A stretch of DNA of 64,000 bases from Puffinus mauretanicus (GCA_023333565.1 JAJKFH010001906.1:62001-126000); one strand, 5' to 3'. Shown: positions 1-13,001, counted from the first letter of the stretch. Numbers and translations are program-made. Notes: a model not told the origin generated them from the sequence alone.

Positions 1-2860
1 GAATCAGAAAAGAAGACATTGCATATTCAGCTACATTTGCATGACTCCCCGGATTTCACAGGCGTTGTATGGGTGCCAAGTCGGTGCCGTGTTGACCCAC
101 AGAAACTTGAGAACACAGTTGAGAAACCAGTGGGAAGAGGCAAGTGTGGACTTGCGGGAGGGAGAAGAGGAGGGGAGGAAGCAGGCTGGAATCCCCTTTT
201 CCCACCGTCCCTCTGCCTCCAATGTGTGATGGAGCGGTAATCACATAGCCCACTCCTGGAAACATCTGTACGTGGTGCAGGGAGACTTTGTTGTCACTGG
301 GGCTGGGTTGGTGATGCATGGTTTAGTGGTTTTTTTTTTTTTTTAATCTGCTTTTTCTTTTCTTTTGTTCATCTAGACCCATTCACCTTTCAGCATCCTG
401 AAGCAGAGAGCACAATCTCTGCAAGGAAACATCATTTGGGGAAAAGCCCAAGTATTCAAGGAGTTCTCAGCTTACACTCACCCTTGTGTCTGAAATTGTT
501 TTACTTCTGTTACAAGTAACACCTAAAATTGCCACTTAACCTTGCAGGCACTTTGTTAAGTCCGTGTTTTTGATTGCAGCAGCTGGGGTGGAGTTTCCTT
601 TGGGAATTCAAGGAGTAGGAAGTGGTGTTTGTAGTTTTTTGTTGGGTTTTTTGCTGACTGGTGCTAATGTGTAGGTGGGGATGTGCTGCTGTTTTTGTAA
701 TACTTTTATTGTTTATGGAATTGTTAGTTAATTGATGGTAACAATGCCTGGAGCCTGGGAGAGGTATTCTTTTATGTTTGCTCAGATCAGAACAAGTAAA
801 TAATTCTATAACTTTATTCTCCTTAGTTTATTTACCTTGCAGGTTTGCATCTACGATTTCCATACCTTGTTACCAAGTCTCCCCAAATTAATTTGTATTC
901 TTTCTAACCAAACAACAGATGAGAAGAATGATTATTTTTTTTTTTTAGGATTCAGTAGGGTGTAGCTGGAGCCCCCCCGACATGGACCCGGGAGCTCAGG
1001 AGCAGGTGCTGCACCTGAACTTGCTCCCACCTAGTTGGTATGGACGTTGGGAGGTCTCAAGTTGACAGTGTCCCTTTTTCACTTGCAAAAACTTTCATGT
1101 GAAATCTAGAAGGCAGTAGGGTATTTGATGGATGAAAATATATCTTGGAACTCCTGTTAATTGCTTCACGGTTTACTCAGACTAAAACTACTTGGTAACT
1201 TTGTCGTCCATATTTATCCAATGAAATAAAATTCAAACCAGCCCACAAACTAGAGAATGTTTTTTATTTATATGCGGTGTAGTTCCATCTGGTCCACGTT
1301 AAGGACCCCAAAAATATATGTGATTAGCTTTATAGTTCACTGCTAAAGGTAGCAAAGCTGGCTTTTAACATTTTTCAAATTTTCAGCTAGCATCTCAAAA
1401 CATTTGCTGGCATTTCCTGACTATGATTACCAACCAAAGATTTTCTTGGTTGTCTTTTCACTTTTTAAAGTATGTTGCATAGTTTCCTGCTTAAAATATC
1501 ACTGAAGCCTCTGCTGTTCCCTTTATAACTCTTATGCAAACTATCCATCTCTGTCAAGACTGGTCAGTCTCAAATCCCAAAGCTCAGTGTTAGGAAACGT
1601 CAGATAACATATACTATTAAAGTAGTAAAATCTATGGCTATCGCCAACCCTGAGCTCATGCTCAATAAAATGAAATGCCACACATTAGAAATAATATGAA
1701 AGGTGAGCTGTGCTGCTTCACAACAATTAAGGAGAGGGTTTAATGTATTTGCCAAAAGCTGCCTCAGAAATGCCCGCTGAGTGCCCAAGGAAGACTTAAC
1801 ATCATCAACTTACCCCAGTTTAGATTTCAGGTGTTTGCTAATCAAATCCTGTATTCCCACTAAATGAGTGGTTGAGACCTTGGAGAGAAAAAAAAAAAAT
1901 GTCTTTTTCTACTGCATTTAAGCCAGGTGGTCTCCTTTTGCAGCCCTTTGGCAACAAGTGCATGTTTGTATCTGGAGTTATCCGCACTGGAAAGCACCGC
2001 GGCGCTCCCAGGAGGTTTTGGTGCAGCCTCAGCACCACCACAACCCCCCAAAAAGGTCAAGAGCCCCAAAGTAATGCACTTGCAGGGTTTTTCTGCCCAA
2101 GGCTCTGTGGTTGTCCATTTCTGAAATACAATTTTAATAACAATTTTAGCAGCTGCAAGTTTTTTTTTCAGTGCTTAGTTCTCCTTCGCCCGCTCATTCG
2201 GCAAACCTGTGCTGCCAGCTGGCACTAAAGGGCTAGAAAACCGCCCTGTTTTCTTCAGAGAGGCCGGGTATTATCTTAATGCTCTACCTGTTTGCTGCAC
2301 CTTAATGCTGCTTATGGAGAGAACACGTAAGCACAAGGTGTGGACTTCACTCTCCATCCCCTCCTGTTAGCAGAAGATGCTCCCAGCACCTACCACACAG
2401 CATCCTCCTTGTGTAACAGCCTGGGAGGGTGTTTTCCATGGGCAGTTTTCCCTATGCATAGTAGTAATTTGGGGAATTTTTTCTAAAAGTGCAGTATTTA
2501 GACCTCGAGGCTGCCTCTTAACCTCGAGTATGTCCAGAAGTGCATAGCAAGAAGAACCAAGGATTTTTCAGGAGTTGAGCTGAAGGTGTTGTTTGAAGTT
2601 AACCGTATTTTATTTTCTCAGACCCTTTCTTGGGACTTAATTTATATAGCGCTGGGATGGGCATGTATAAACATTACGCTCAGGTTACAGCATGAGTGAA
2701 AAAGGTAGACTCATTTTCTTTTTCTTTTCTTACAATAAAAATCTAAGAAATTCAGTTGCTTACCCCATAAAATACACATTTCTGTTACAGATTAGTCTTA
2801 TTTTAATGAGGCTGTTACTTATACAGTAGTACATTAGCAAAGTGTCCTTTGATTTTTATG
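1..2860. other. Non-coding stretch, no gene seen
   Basis: Every frame is broken by frequent stops; the only open frames are under 120 codons and have no recognisable domain. The first 320 bases are moderately GC-rich, followed by a 15-base T run (330-344) and a pyrimidine-rich stretch ending in CATCTAG at 376, which resembles a 3' splice acceptor but has no convincing donor after it. From about 1080 to 1860 and 2440 to 2880 the DNA is AT-rich, without repeats. TGCCAGCTGGCA at 2213-2224 is a 12-bp palindrome with an E-box core. Homopolymers lie at 935-946 (T12) and 1888-1899 (A12). Likely intronic or intergenic. Confidence 0.7.
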
Positions 2861-2869
2861 TAGCGAATG

Positions 2870-3300
2870 TTTATGCACCGATTCAGAGAGACCTGACCGT
2901 TATTCCCCCAGGATTCTTAAGATGGGGTATTTGGGTCAAAAAGCTGTCAATACGAGATTGAGACATTTGTGGGTTACACACAGGTGCCTGTGAGTCGGGG
3001 AACGGGTGCGTGCTTGGCCGTGCGGGGACCCTGATAGCTGCATCCAAGCTGCTCCACAGCAGCAAGGTGGGGGCTGTCCCCAAGCTGCTGGGAGCAGGGG
3101 GCGAATCCTGCACAGAGCCAGGGTGTAAAGAGGTTTATAAGTTGCTGGAACCCTTTTATTGCACCTTTTCTGGAAGAAAGTGGGCGGCAGTGGTGAAGCG
3201 AAGCGGAAAGCCCGGCAGCAGGATGAAGACATCCTCTGTCCGTCTCTGCCTGTGAAGCTGAACTGAAGCCTTCCTGCACTGCTTAAAATTGTAATTTTGG
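2870..3300. other. GC-richer patch with overlapping chance open frames
   Basis: This patch is richer in G, C and CpG than its flanks. Long open frames occur together on the minus strand (a 176-codon frame at 2936-3466 and a 101-codon frame at 2974-3279) and on the plus strand (81 codons at 3010-3255). Overlap on both strands is what stop-codon depletion in GC-rich DNA produces. The translations are rich in Ser, Pro, Cys and Arg, with no motif I recognise. Function unknown; possibly a CpG-bearing regulatory patch. Confidence 0.5.
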
Positions 3301-6300
3301 ATAAAAGGCTGTGTAATAACTTGAGAAATGTGTGAGAAGATCTCGTGTTAATACTGTATAAACCTTCTTTAACTTCAGGAAGCTTAAAATCAAATTTGGC
3401 AGAGCTTACAAGGGCAGTGAATGTGGAGCCACTTGACTCCGGTAACCGAGAGAATCGGCTGACCAACCTGCAGTATTTTGATTTTTTTACAATGCTATCT
3501 GGATTCTTGAAAGTATTTACTTCCTTGTGAACGTGTGTAAAAATATATATTTGACTTTACTTATATGTTAAAAATTTCAGTCTTCATGTTCCGTGCAAAG
3601 ATTTTTCCCATCTCTTTGGGAAAACCGAATGAGGAGAGTATTAGAGTGCAATTTAGGTCTCTGGGTTTCAGGTTTTTGAAAAAAGAGGTAATAAGGTAGG
3701 TTAATTGTGGAACTAGGAGGCTCCACTGACTCATCTTCTGAATAAAGAAATTCAGATGTGTTGTGACCTCAAGAAAGTGAATTTTTAGAGCAGTTGAAGT
3801 TAGAAATCTGGGATAAATTCGGATATTTGAAAGTCATGGTAACAACCATTTGTAAGAGTGTATCATGCTCTATAGTAGGATTGCATAAGGGCACAGGATG
3901 AAGCATCTGATTTTTTTTATTTTTTTTTCCCTTTTGGCATTCTGTTTGTGACAATTACATGACTCTCTATTAACTGTGTGTGGAAGAAAGCAGTGTTATG
4001 AAATGAGGAGAGATTTCCTTCATCTGTTACTCTGTAGGTAATTTTTGTGCTTTTTCCAGTATTTAAGTACCTCTTAACTGCTTGCTGTCCATCTGTATAC
4101 CATTCATAGTACTGTAAACTAGTATATGTAGCATGACCTTGTAACTTGCTTTGTTTGTGCATCTGCCAGTACAATATGTTGTCTTTCCTTAAAATGCAAA
4201 TATGCTCCACACAGTACAGAGCTTCTTAGTCAATAAATAAATGGAGGTAAAAAACTGTACTTAATACCCATTTAATTTAAATTCATTTTATAAACATAAA
4301 GACGCCTTTTAAGAGAAGCTTTAATTCAGACTAGCACCTTGATTTGTGGTTGCCATGGAGAATCAAATCTGTCATTTGACAAGAAAAGTCACCCATTTAT
4401 GACAGCACTTTATCTTGTCTCTCCAGGGGAAGAAAATGTCAAAAGTGAGAGCAGAAAAAAATAAAGCCTTGAAACACCAGAATTTCTTGATTTCATTTTT
4501 ATTATTCAGCTATCATATCCTTTCTGATAATAGCAAGTTGGTGAAAATAAATAATGTTCCTACAGTAAAATCAAATATTTCCTATTGGAATGGACAGGGC
4601 TCTTTGTGATTGTCAGTGCTGTGAAGTCTGGCAAGAAATAGTGTTATTAGATAAACCCACAGTGCCCAAATCCCATTTTCTTTTCATTACAGTGTCAAAA
4701 TAATTATACCTGTGTAATTTGGGTAAGAAATTGTAGAACAAGTAAAATGGTCCATTGGAAGAGATTGCTTTAAGCTTGTGTTCATTATAGGGTGGGGTTT
4801 TTACATGCTGAAGAAAAAAAAAGGTAAAAAAATTTGTATAATTTCATTTGAATAAAAATGTCTGGTTACTCTTTCATGTTCTTTGCAACCAGAGGAGACG
4901 GCAAGTGCTGTGTTCTGTTGGGGTTTTTACATCCATGCATCTTGTACAAAAGAGAGTTAAAAGAGGCAGGAGTTTAACACTTTTTGATTTTCAGGTGAAA
5001 TTCTCTGAAGAGTTTCAAAGCCATTAGATAAAATTGATTATTATCTGAAATTTTTTTTGAAGTGTTTTTATTTTGTAGGATTAAGAAATAGTAAGAATCG
5101 TGTGTTTTCAGGAATATAATTAACTATCGCAAGTGTTTACGCGTGTACATTTAATCCATATAGACACTAAGTTGCCCCCAGGGGAGAGACACTTACTGTA
5201 GCATTGCATTACTTTTTACATAAATCTAAAAAGTGCCATTGAAATAACGAGACTAAAATAATCCACTCTGCGCCTCTTTCTTGAGACGGCGTTTGTGCCT
5301 TTCACAGTATTGCAGGGTTTGATGTGGTTCAGGAGTAATCTCGTATCAATGAGATAGCATTATAATAGAAAGTCCTTTAGTGGTTAGTGTAAATATTGGG
5401 CTGGTAGGGGAGCTGCTTGCTGGAGCGGTTGTGCCTGCAAGAGATTACAAAAAGGGAGAGAAAGGAAAGGGTCGGAGGCTCTTTTTTTTTTTCCTTGAAA
5501 TTGGCTGGCGCTGCCAGATCCATAGCCAAAGCTAGTTGGGATCAGCTGTGAGAAAACAGGCAGCACAATAGTTCCCTATTCCTGCCTTCTTGCAGAGTCT
5601 GAAGCCAATTCCTGCTCTTAAACACTTATGTGTAACTGCTTGCCTTCACCAGGCACTTACCATGCCTGTCTGGTGGAAGTAAGTGATGTGTTGTGTCCTG
5701 GGGTTCTTCAGAAATGTATGTTGTTGCAAATAGTGGGGAAATAGTTGCAATTTGGATTTTTTTTTTTTTTAAATTTTGGTTTTTTTTAACACATATTAAT
5801 GTCACATCATAGGATGTGTGTTAGCATGGGCTACCAGAGTGTGATAACTTAGGGGTTTTTTTGTGAGACCATCTGGAATAAAAGAGGATGAGTTAAAGAT
5901 GCTCTCTGGGGTTATGGAATCTTAAAGATATTGAAGGGTTTGATTTCCATAATGTCTGCTTCTCCTTTTGCCCAACTGTTGATATAATCTGCTTTAAAAT
6001 CGATTTGCTGTCATCGTGTAATCAAAGCCTTAATTGCATCATCATTGACTTCAGCATTTTTTGCTGATAGATTTGTGCAACTGATGGTGAAAATGTTGTG
6101 AAAAACGAAACAAGTGTTTGAAATAATTTCGTTGGATGTGCTGTCTCTTGCATATGGACAACAATTTTCACAAGTACCTAATTAATCCACAAGTCCCAGA
6201 ATTTTAGCGAGTTGTGAAAATGTTTTCCTCTGTTCACAACCTTGAGGCTTGATATCGCAAACTGTTTAACTTGCTGAAGTCAAGACTATTCAAAGGAGCA

Positions 6301-7320
6301 ATAAAAGATTGATCTTTAGCATGGCCTTGTCAAAACTGTCTTTTACAGTATGTAGTCCACTTCAAATTGTAACTTTCTACAAGTTGTCCTTAAAAAAAAT
6401 ACAATAAAATAAAAGGGATGGTGGAGGCAAAGCTGCTTGTTTGCTGCAAGGTTGTTCCCCGAAGCACTGAATTATCTCCCATAAGCTCTGTCCGAGGGGA
6501 GACCAGGTAGAGTTTAAACGTTTTTATAAAACAAAAAATTGTGAGTAACTTGTCTCTCTAGTTTCCGATGAGTGCCGTCTGAAATGGCTGATACCCTGTC
6601 CTGAAAATCACAGATGGAAACTTCATCTCAGCACAGCGCTACGGCAATAATGAAATGAAAGTAGCAGAGTCTCATTTACATTTCAGAAATAGTTCTCTGT
6701 AGTTTCCTGTTGAATCTACCAGATTTTTTTGGGTACCTGATGTTGGTTGTTACCCACATTTAAAGGGCAGCGCTTTAGGTTTGACCCTTGGAGAATTGCG
6801 AGTATGTAGGTGATGCTCTTCCGTTACCGAGGGATGTGTTTGCTGCAGCAGGTCCCGGTACAGCAATAGCTGAAGCAGCAGCGACTGTTTGATGCTGTTT
6901 CGACAAAGGTTAACTCCTTCCTTTTAGCTTTCGCAGTTCTCTTTAGTCAGAGCAACTGCAGCGCAAGCTTTTCTCAATTGAGTTTTTGCTGATTTATTTC
7001 AATTGCATTTTTGTTTTAATAACCTGTTTCAGAAATGTACTGGACTCTGAAAGTCTGTGATATAAAATGGCAACACTCGCGTGTTGTTTCTGTAAGGGGG
7101 AAGTCAAAGTAAACACATGCTTTGTAAAAGAGAATATATACCAGGTGCTAATAAGACTGTGTATTGACTGTAAATGCCTTTTATGGGAGTCTTTGAAAGA
7201 AAAGAAAGTGCAAATTACTGGGAAGGATGAGGAAAGCTGTAGATCAGGGTAAAATGTGATACTTGGCAGTTTCTGTGTATTAGTGCAGCCCCTTCCCCAG
7301 CACAATAAATACCATTTAAA
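3300..7320. other. AT-rich, repeat-poor non-coding DNA
   Basis: A long AT-rich stretch with no open frame above about 105 codons and no recognisable interspersed repeat. Several parts have the mixed, non-repetitive texture common in conserved vertebrate non-coding elements, for instance about 5100-5370, 5990-6360 and 6590-6720, which contain TAATTA or AATTAA-type homeodomain cores. That impression is not a measurement; conservation needs an alignment. A T14 run is at 5757-5770. A weak exon candidate at 3379-3441 is listed among the findings. Confidence 0.6.
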
Positions 7321-8930
7321 TATTTAGCAAAACTGAGATATGCCACTTCTTCTGAACAACACCTGTGACTTTCTCTAAAATTTAGAGGGCCAGAAATTAA
7401 GCTGCTCAGTGTTTGGTAAGTCTTCTGAGAGCACCCGTTGAGCTCACCAAGTCTCTGAGACTGCCCAAGCAAACCCAAACAGGCACGTAATGGACAGGAA
7501 CCACAGCACAGCCGTATAAAGAATTCTTCTTTTTTTAACCTATGGATGCATACGTATGTGTGTATGTATTTTTAACAGAGCTGCAGGGTCTCAGTGCAGG
7601 CAGCATGCAGGAGTTATCACTAGCAAAGGGAAGCCAGGGCAACTGTATGGCACTCTGCTGAGCGTGGAAGGTCCTGCCGAGGTGCGGTGGGGGAGGACAA
7701 GTCCCACGGTGCCTGAGCATCCTCCTTGTGCAGTGCCAGGTTGAGCACAGGGACCTCAGCAGCACCCCGTGTGAGCCCCCATAGCATAAAGGGGAAAATC
7801 TTGCTGGCAGAAAGATTTCTGGCAGGCGTTGGGATTTTTGCAATGGTGACGGTGATGCCACTGGTTGGCCACCTTAGCAGCAGGTACCCCAAGAAGCAGT
7901 GGGAGCTCCTGATTTCTCACTGAGCCACGCATTGCTTTGGAGTCACTGGAGTCCTCAAGGTACTTTGAGTTGTTTGAGGGCACTAGAGTACTCCTTGTGG
8001 TCTCATCATGGAACAATCTCATTCTTAGGGCTGTTGGAATGATCTTCTCTTCAGAATTTGGGGTTGATGTCTCCACCCTGCCTTGCCATCAGCAGCTCCC
8101 AGTGCCACCCAGCAGTGTGGTGCAGGTGCTGGTTATGCTGTTAGTTCTGGTGGTGGAGACATGGGGTGGGCGTCTCTTGTTGGCCAAAGCTGCGTCATGT
8201 TGTCTCCTTACTGCACTCTCTGGTTATAGCCGCTTCTTGGTGTTGTTTCAATCCTCACTTCTTAAAGATAGAGCGAAAAATTCTCAAAAAATGACATACA
8301 TTAAAAACAGGTGTGTGTGAAAACAACCTTCAAGATGGTATAATCTGGCACATGAGATTTGGGAAATGATAGAGTTAAGGTGGCATGGGCCACCTTAACC
8401 AAGCTGTGTATGTTGTGAAACTCTCTTGACACGATCATGTAGTTTTGGGGTTTTTTTTGTTTGGTTGGTTTTTTTCTTCCTAAGGAGCCTTGTTTGGGCT
8501 TTGGCATGTCATCCAAACCCAAGTGCTCCAAGCTTGCCACGTGGTTCCTTGTTCCTCATTTCTGCGTGCCCCACCAAGAGACACCTGGGACCAGTTTTGC
8601 AGAAGTGATCTTGAGTTTGCAACCACAGCTGAGGCCAGTTGGGGCTGTCCGTAGCACATGGAGTTTTTAGTATCCATAAAGACCATGAGTCATGGTGGGC
8701 TCAGATTGGTGCCTCGAGTTATTGGGTAACTCAAACCAGCAGCTATCAATAGCCTCCCTTCTGCTTTGTCTTGTGTTTCCCACCAGTGAGATGGTTGTGA
8801 TGCCATCAAACTTCTCTGCAAGTGGAGGTGAAGAGACTTTCATTAATGTCATAAACCTTGATACTGCAATGGTAAGGGAACTGGGGATGTGGTCAAGAGG
8901 AGCTTCGTAATTTTGTATTCAGCTCCGGGT
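7320..8930. other. Mixed-composition non-coding DNA with a perfect hairpin
   Basis: Average GC, with open frames of at most 127 codons on both strands and no domain. T- and G-rich strings of GTTTGG and GTTTTTT type at about 8445-8480 are of a kind I associate with bird genomes. The notable element is the perfect hairpin at 8374-8399, listed separately. CAATGGTAAGG at about 8868-8878 resembles a splice donor, but I see no matching acceptor with a good pyrimidine tract. Confidence 0.55.
8374..8399. other. Perfect 11-bp-arm hairpin with a 4-base loop
   Basis: GTTAAGGTGGC (8374-8384) is followed by ATGG and then by its exact reverse complement GCCACCTTAAC (8389-8399). Pairing stops at the edges of the arms. 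At equal base frequencies, roughly one tenth of a perfect 11-bp arm pair with a loop under 10 bases would be expected in 64 kb, so it is unlikely to be pure chance. It is too short for a typical microRNA precursor. It could be a cruciform-prone site or the core of a small palindromic element. Confidence 0.75.
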
Positions 8931-10800
8931 TTGGATACTATGTGCTAAATAAGTCATGCGTGCTACCGGAGTACATATTTTATAAGGGTAAAAAGAAATG
9001 GTTAATAACTGCACATTAGATGGGAGTCCTGTGAAAAAAATATGATTGTGTAAGTGGAGACTTGATCGTAATACTCATTCCAAAGGTGTAAATCAGGATT
9101 GCGTGTTGATGTTGCCAACTTTGTTGCCTAGTTTTTGCAACCTTAACATTATTTTAATATAGCTTTGGATGCATTTCTGTAAAGGATGTACAGCAATATG
9201 TTAACGTGCTGTGCCATCCTACGTTTAGGGCTTGTAATAAGTCTTGTCTCTTCTTTTTTTGTATTGTCTTTGCCAAAAAAAATAGTGACTTTTGAGCACT
9301 AAAGAATGTGTTCATATTGCTGCATTTTTATTTGATTTTTGGGTCCTGTATGCCCTGTCTTATGACAAGACCTCAAGGCTGTTACTCTGTTCCCTTTGTA
9401 TTCCCAGGGTAGTCCATGCACTTCACTGAGATCCCTGCTCTGGGCAGGGTAGGTGGTGGTGGTGGGAAGGGCTGGAGGCAGAAGAGCAAGCACACTTGCT
9501 TAAGGTTAACTTAAGTCAGACTCTTGCAGCTAAAATAGCTAAAATATAAATATTTGCTGGGGGGGAGGGAAGACATACCAGGGTAAGATATTTTTGCCTA
9601 GATGTTATAGGTCTGGTTTTTGAGGGGGAGCCTTGTGAAGCTTTATTTTTTTTATTGTCTAAGGGAAACAGCAATTCTCATGCTATGTGAAAAGTTTCTG
9701 ATGATAGGGATTTTTTCACTAATTGGAAAGATTACAGTCATGGACTAGTTTGGGTTTTTTTCTTTTCTTTTTTTGTCCTTTCCCCCATTGATGGGCATAG
9801 CTATATAGTCTCATCCAAACTGAAATGAAGATGGAAAGAAGCGTAGAATTCATCCCTCCAATTTCAATGTTCAAATATACTGGTTCAAGTGGACCCACAG
9901 ATGAAAAAATGATCATATTAGCAGTTTGTATGCCTGGCTTTCAGGATGCAAACTGTACCCTCGATGGGAGGTCGGTGTTCTTATTACTGCCATTCTCACC
10001 GGCACTCTGCACATCTTGGGACAACGAGTTCCAACTCTCTCTGCCTAAATTTCACCATATATAAAATTAGATAACCTTTACTGACTTTACAGGTTTTGCA
10101 ACTGTTATGTATGCATTCAGGTGTTCCCAGAGTACCAGCACATGGTCCTGCTTCCCTCCTTGCCCCTGTTGCAGCTCTGCCAGCTGGATGTGAGCTGTTC
10201 TGAGGATTGGGCAATCCTGATCTTAGTTTTCTTAATTAATTGATTAGTGGTCCTGATTGAACAAGTAGGAGCCCTCACTGTCGGTGTCTGGGGAGGGGTT
10301 TTCAGGGGTGGTTCAGGGGGATGTTTGCTCACTGACCCCCTCGGATGCGGCAGTGTTTCCCAAGGTAGTAGCTGGCGTTTCCCTCGCGCCATGGGACGTG
10401 TCCGCTCAGGGCTGCCCGCGCTTCTGCTCTCGCAGCCTCAGGGCCTCCTCTGGGTTTCTTATGCTCTTCTCTATGTGAGGCTGAATTTAATTATCGGGGA
10501 TAAGGTCCTCCAGAGCAGACCTTTAAAAGTCCTATATAAAGATGCTGCTCTTAAGTAATTCAATATTTCAACTGCTCTGTGCTGGATTGATTGATTGATT
10601 AATGGAGGAGTTCATTTAATTAATCTAGGGCTTCACTAAGTCACATGTGTTACAGTAAATACTGCGATGGTGGTGATAAAGGGGGTGGTTGGGAGCCGTG
10701 GCTCCTTGCTTGCCTCTCTCATCCCTTTGGCTTTACAGCGAGGCTACGGGTGCAAAGTCACCATCAATGACTGAGCTGCACCGGGGCTCGTGCTAGATAA
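8930..10800. other. Non-coding stretch, no gene seen
   Basis: Mostly AT-rich, with a GC-richer segment at about 10260-10460 around short open frames on both strands. An open frame at 9825-10064 (79 codons) looks mildly protein-like in its first 50 residues but has no splice context or known motif. A short TTGA tandem (about 10585-10600) lies in the middle of this stretch. TCTCGCAG at about 10428-10435 is an acceptor-like sequence without a convincing donor. Confidence 0.6.
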
Positions 10801-12230
10801 ATCTTGTTGGTTTGCTATCTATAGGCTGCTAAATATATTTTGGATGGCAGGCAGACGTGATTCTTTGTCACTTCCTACAAGTGTGCATGCGGAGTGAGAC
10901 GTTTTTCGCCCCCTTAACCCTAGCACACGCCCGAGTGGTTTGCCTGAAATTTTGGATTCTATAATGTTGATATGTCATTGCATATTGACAGGGACAACAT
11001 CCGCTGTTCCTGAGCGGGGTCCCTCTGCTGAGTGCCTGCTTATGTTTTGTTTGCTCTTTGCTGGCCAAGTTTGGTCCTTGGCGGGGCTCAGGGACCTTCC
11101 TGACCTGGGGGCTGGTGGACATGTGCGTGTGTGTGCTCTCGTGGTGCATATGCATCTCTGTATGTGTGCAGCACCCCAGGGAGCTGGCTGCAGAATACCC
11201 CAAATCCGCAGGTTCCAGCCCAAAGCCTGGTGTCTTGGCACGGCTGAGCTGTGCGTGGAGCTGCGAAGCCTGCTCTGCAGGCTGATGGAGGTTTCGTTGC
11301 TCCTCACCTGCTTTCCCCAGCCAAAACCCTTGCTCGTCCCCCTTGGTATCCGTAACAGATGGAGGTTGTGTTTTCCTCTGAGGGTTTCCGTGTCGGCTCT
11401 GAGTACGCAAGGTGTTTGGGGACAGGGCTGTTGTGGGCAGCTGTGCAGGAACTCCTCTGGGGCTTTGTGCTCCCATAACCCAGTCCTCCGCCATGGAGAA
11501 GAGTTAATCTTGTGCAGAAAGATGTCTTCAGGGGATTTAGATGGGAAGGGGGTGACTGAAATGGCAGTGATCCTGGCACCCTAAGATTTGCCACAAATGT
11601 TCCCAAATCTGTCATTGTACAATAAATAGACATAAAGGAGACTCGACTGTCCTGCCACAAAGCCTTGGCAGGGACAGGAACTCGAAGCTGCATCTCGTGG
11701 GCCGTATCCCAGTGCCAGAGCTGGAGGCTGTGCCCCTGTACCGGAGAAGTGACTCCAGGATCGGTCACTGCTGCCACATTTTCCTGTCCAGGCTTTGTAC
11801 AAGTAGACGTAGAAATAGATTAATAGACACACGTAGTATGCACACGCAATAATCCATGCTACTTTTGAATGAAGGCTATTAAAAGTCCCAAATGCTGGAC
11901 GGCCTCACGACTGGGTTTGCTTCTACATAACCGACGCGTGGGCAGTTGCACAGCAGCTGAGCGTGCTTTTTTTTCTTTCTTTTTTTTTTTGAAAAAGGAA
12001 TGAAGCCTTGATTCGTGGACAGGCAGTTTTGTGCTGCTGTCGTAGGTCGGTGGTTTGTTGTGTGGTTAGCTTGGTTCTCAGACCTGTGTGTTGAAAGGTA
12101 ATGGGGTTCATCTCGAAGAGAGCTTTTTCTCGGCAGGATGTCTAACTATGTGTTGCCTCTGTTTTCTCACTTGCTAGTCTTACAGAATTTAGTCACGGTA
12201 GAATATTTGATGAATAGCCTTTGATAAAAG
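10800..12230. other. GC-richer patch with opposing open frames, probably non-coding
   Basis: Contains the longest open frames of the window, 214 codons on + (10940-11584) and 208 codons on - (10868-11494), directly overlapping each other. Both are rich in Cys, Ser, Gln and Trp and show no domain, signal peptide or repeat. A true exon would be expected to show one favoured frame and conserved residues; here neither strand stands out. An alternating purine-pyrimidine, GTGTGTGTG-like part lies at about 11117-11170. Confidence 0.55.
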
Positions 12231-12324
12231 GCTTTCCCCCCCGCCCCCCGTTCTTTTTTTCTTTTGATTTTGGTCACTGTTGTAATACTGTGAAATGCTG
12301 ATGGAAAGCCAAGTGAAAATGATC

Positions 12325-12605
12325 ATAAACGCTAACGCGATGGGCGATACGTTAACCTGTAGGAGCGTCGTGTCGCTTGTGCCGCCGGCAGAATTTCGTA
12401 CGTGTTGAGAAGGATGCTGCTGCCGGCCGTGGGGGGTTTGGGCGAGTTTGCTGGTACCTGGCTGGGCAGCGTGTGTGCAGGTGGACCCCCTCCCTCTGGT
12501 TCACGGCTGTTGCTGCTTCCCAGCCCTGGTCGTAGCATGGGAGGGAGCCTCCTGGCACTCTCCTTTCCTCCAGCCCCCAGCGAGCGTCGGATGGAAATCC
12601 TGCCC
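12325..12605. promoter_or_regulatory. CpG-dense patch, possible orphan CpG island
   Basis: By eye I count about 22 CpG dinucleotides in roughly 280 bases, far above the surrounding DNA. The patch begins with a CpG-rich run around GCGTCGTGTCGC (12364-12375) and continues through GCCGGCCGTG. No TATA box at a typical distance and no downstream open reading frame of note are seen; the open frames across it (102 codons on +, 68 on -) are likely by-products of composition. It could be an unmethylated regulatory island or a promoter of a non-coding transcript. Confidence 0.35.
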
Positions 12606-12985
12606 GGTTTTGATGCTATCTGTGCCCCCAGCCAGGCTGCACAGGAGCTAGCGCTAGCAGGAGTTTTTAAGCTATTGGATTTGGAGTTGCGGCATTGTTC
12701 ATCTGATTAAATTCTATTTAATTAGCTTTGTGTTTCGTCCTTTTGTTTCAGTGCGAAGATTATGGGGGGGCGAAGAAAAGATAAAAATTGTCTAAATGAA
12801 GCTTCATCATTTAAAACACATATAAAACCTCTGTGAGATGCCTTTTATTCCTCAGTCCTTTATCTTCCCTCACAAGCTTTCCGAGAATGAGTAGTGCATG
12901 TTGAGGTTTATCTTTGCTTTTATGTGCAGTAGCCACATGCTTAACATCGAGCACGTTTGAGTTGCATTTCACAGGGCTTTCGCAA

Positions 12986-13001
12986 TCCCTTTATAAAGGG
13001 A
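12986..13001. repeat. Perfect 16-bp palindrome centred on TATA
   Basis: TCCCTTTATAAAGGGA reads the same on both strands. It places a TATAAA sequence on each strand. About one perfect 16-bp palindrome is expected by chance in 64 kb, so by itself it is weak; its position about 30 bases upstream of a possible acceptor/exon is a coincidence worth noting and no more. Confidence 0.6.

Noticed and set aside
2936..3466. 176-codon minus-strand frame
   Set aside because: No motif; overlapped by another minus frame and a plus frame.
9825..9975. Exon-like plus-strand frame (starts MKMERSVEFIPPISMF)
   Set aside because: Reads fairly protein-like but lacks an acceptor with a pyrimidine tract and a donor; no family recognised.
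10868..11584. The longest open frames of the window (214 codons on +, 208 on -)
   Set aside because: They overlap each other in opposite directions in a GC-rich patch, have no domain, and have biased Cys/Ser/Gln/Trp composition. This is expected from stop depletion.
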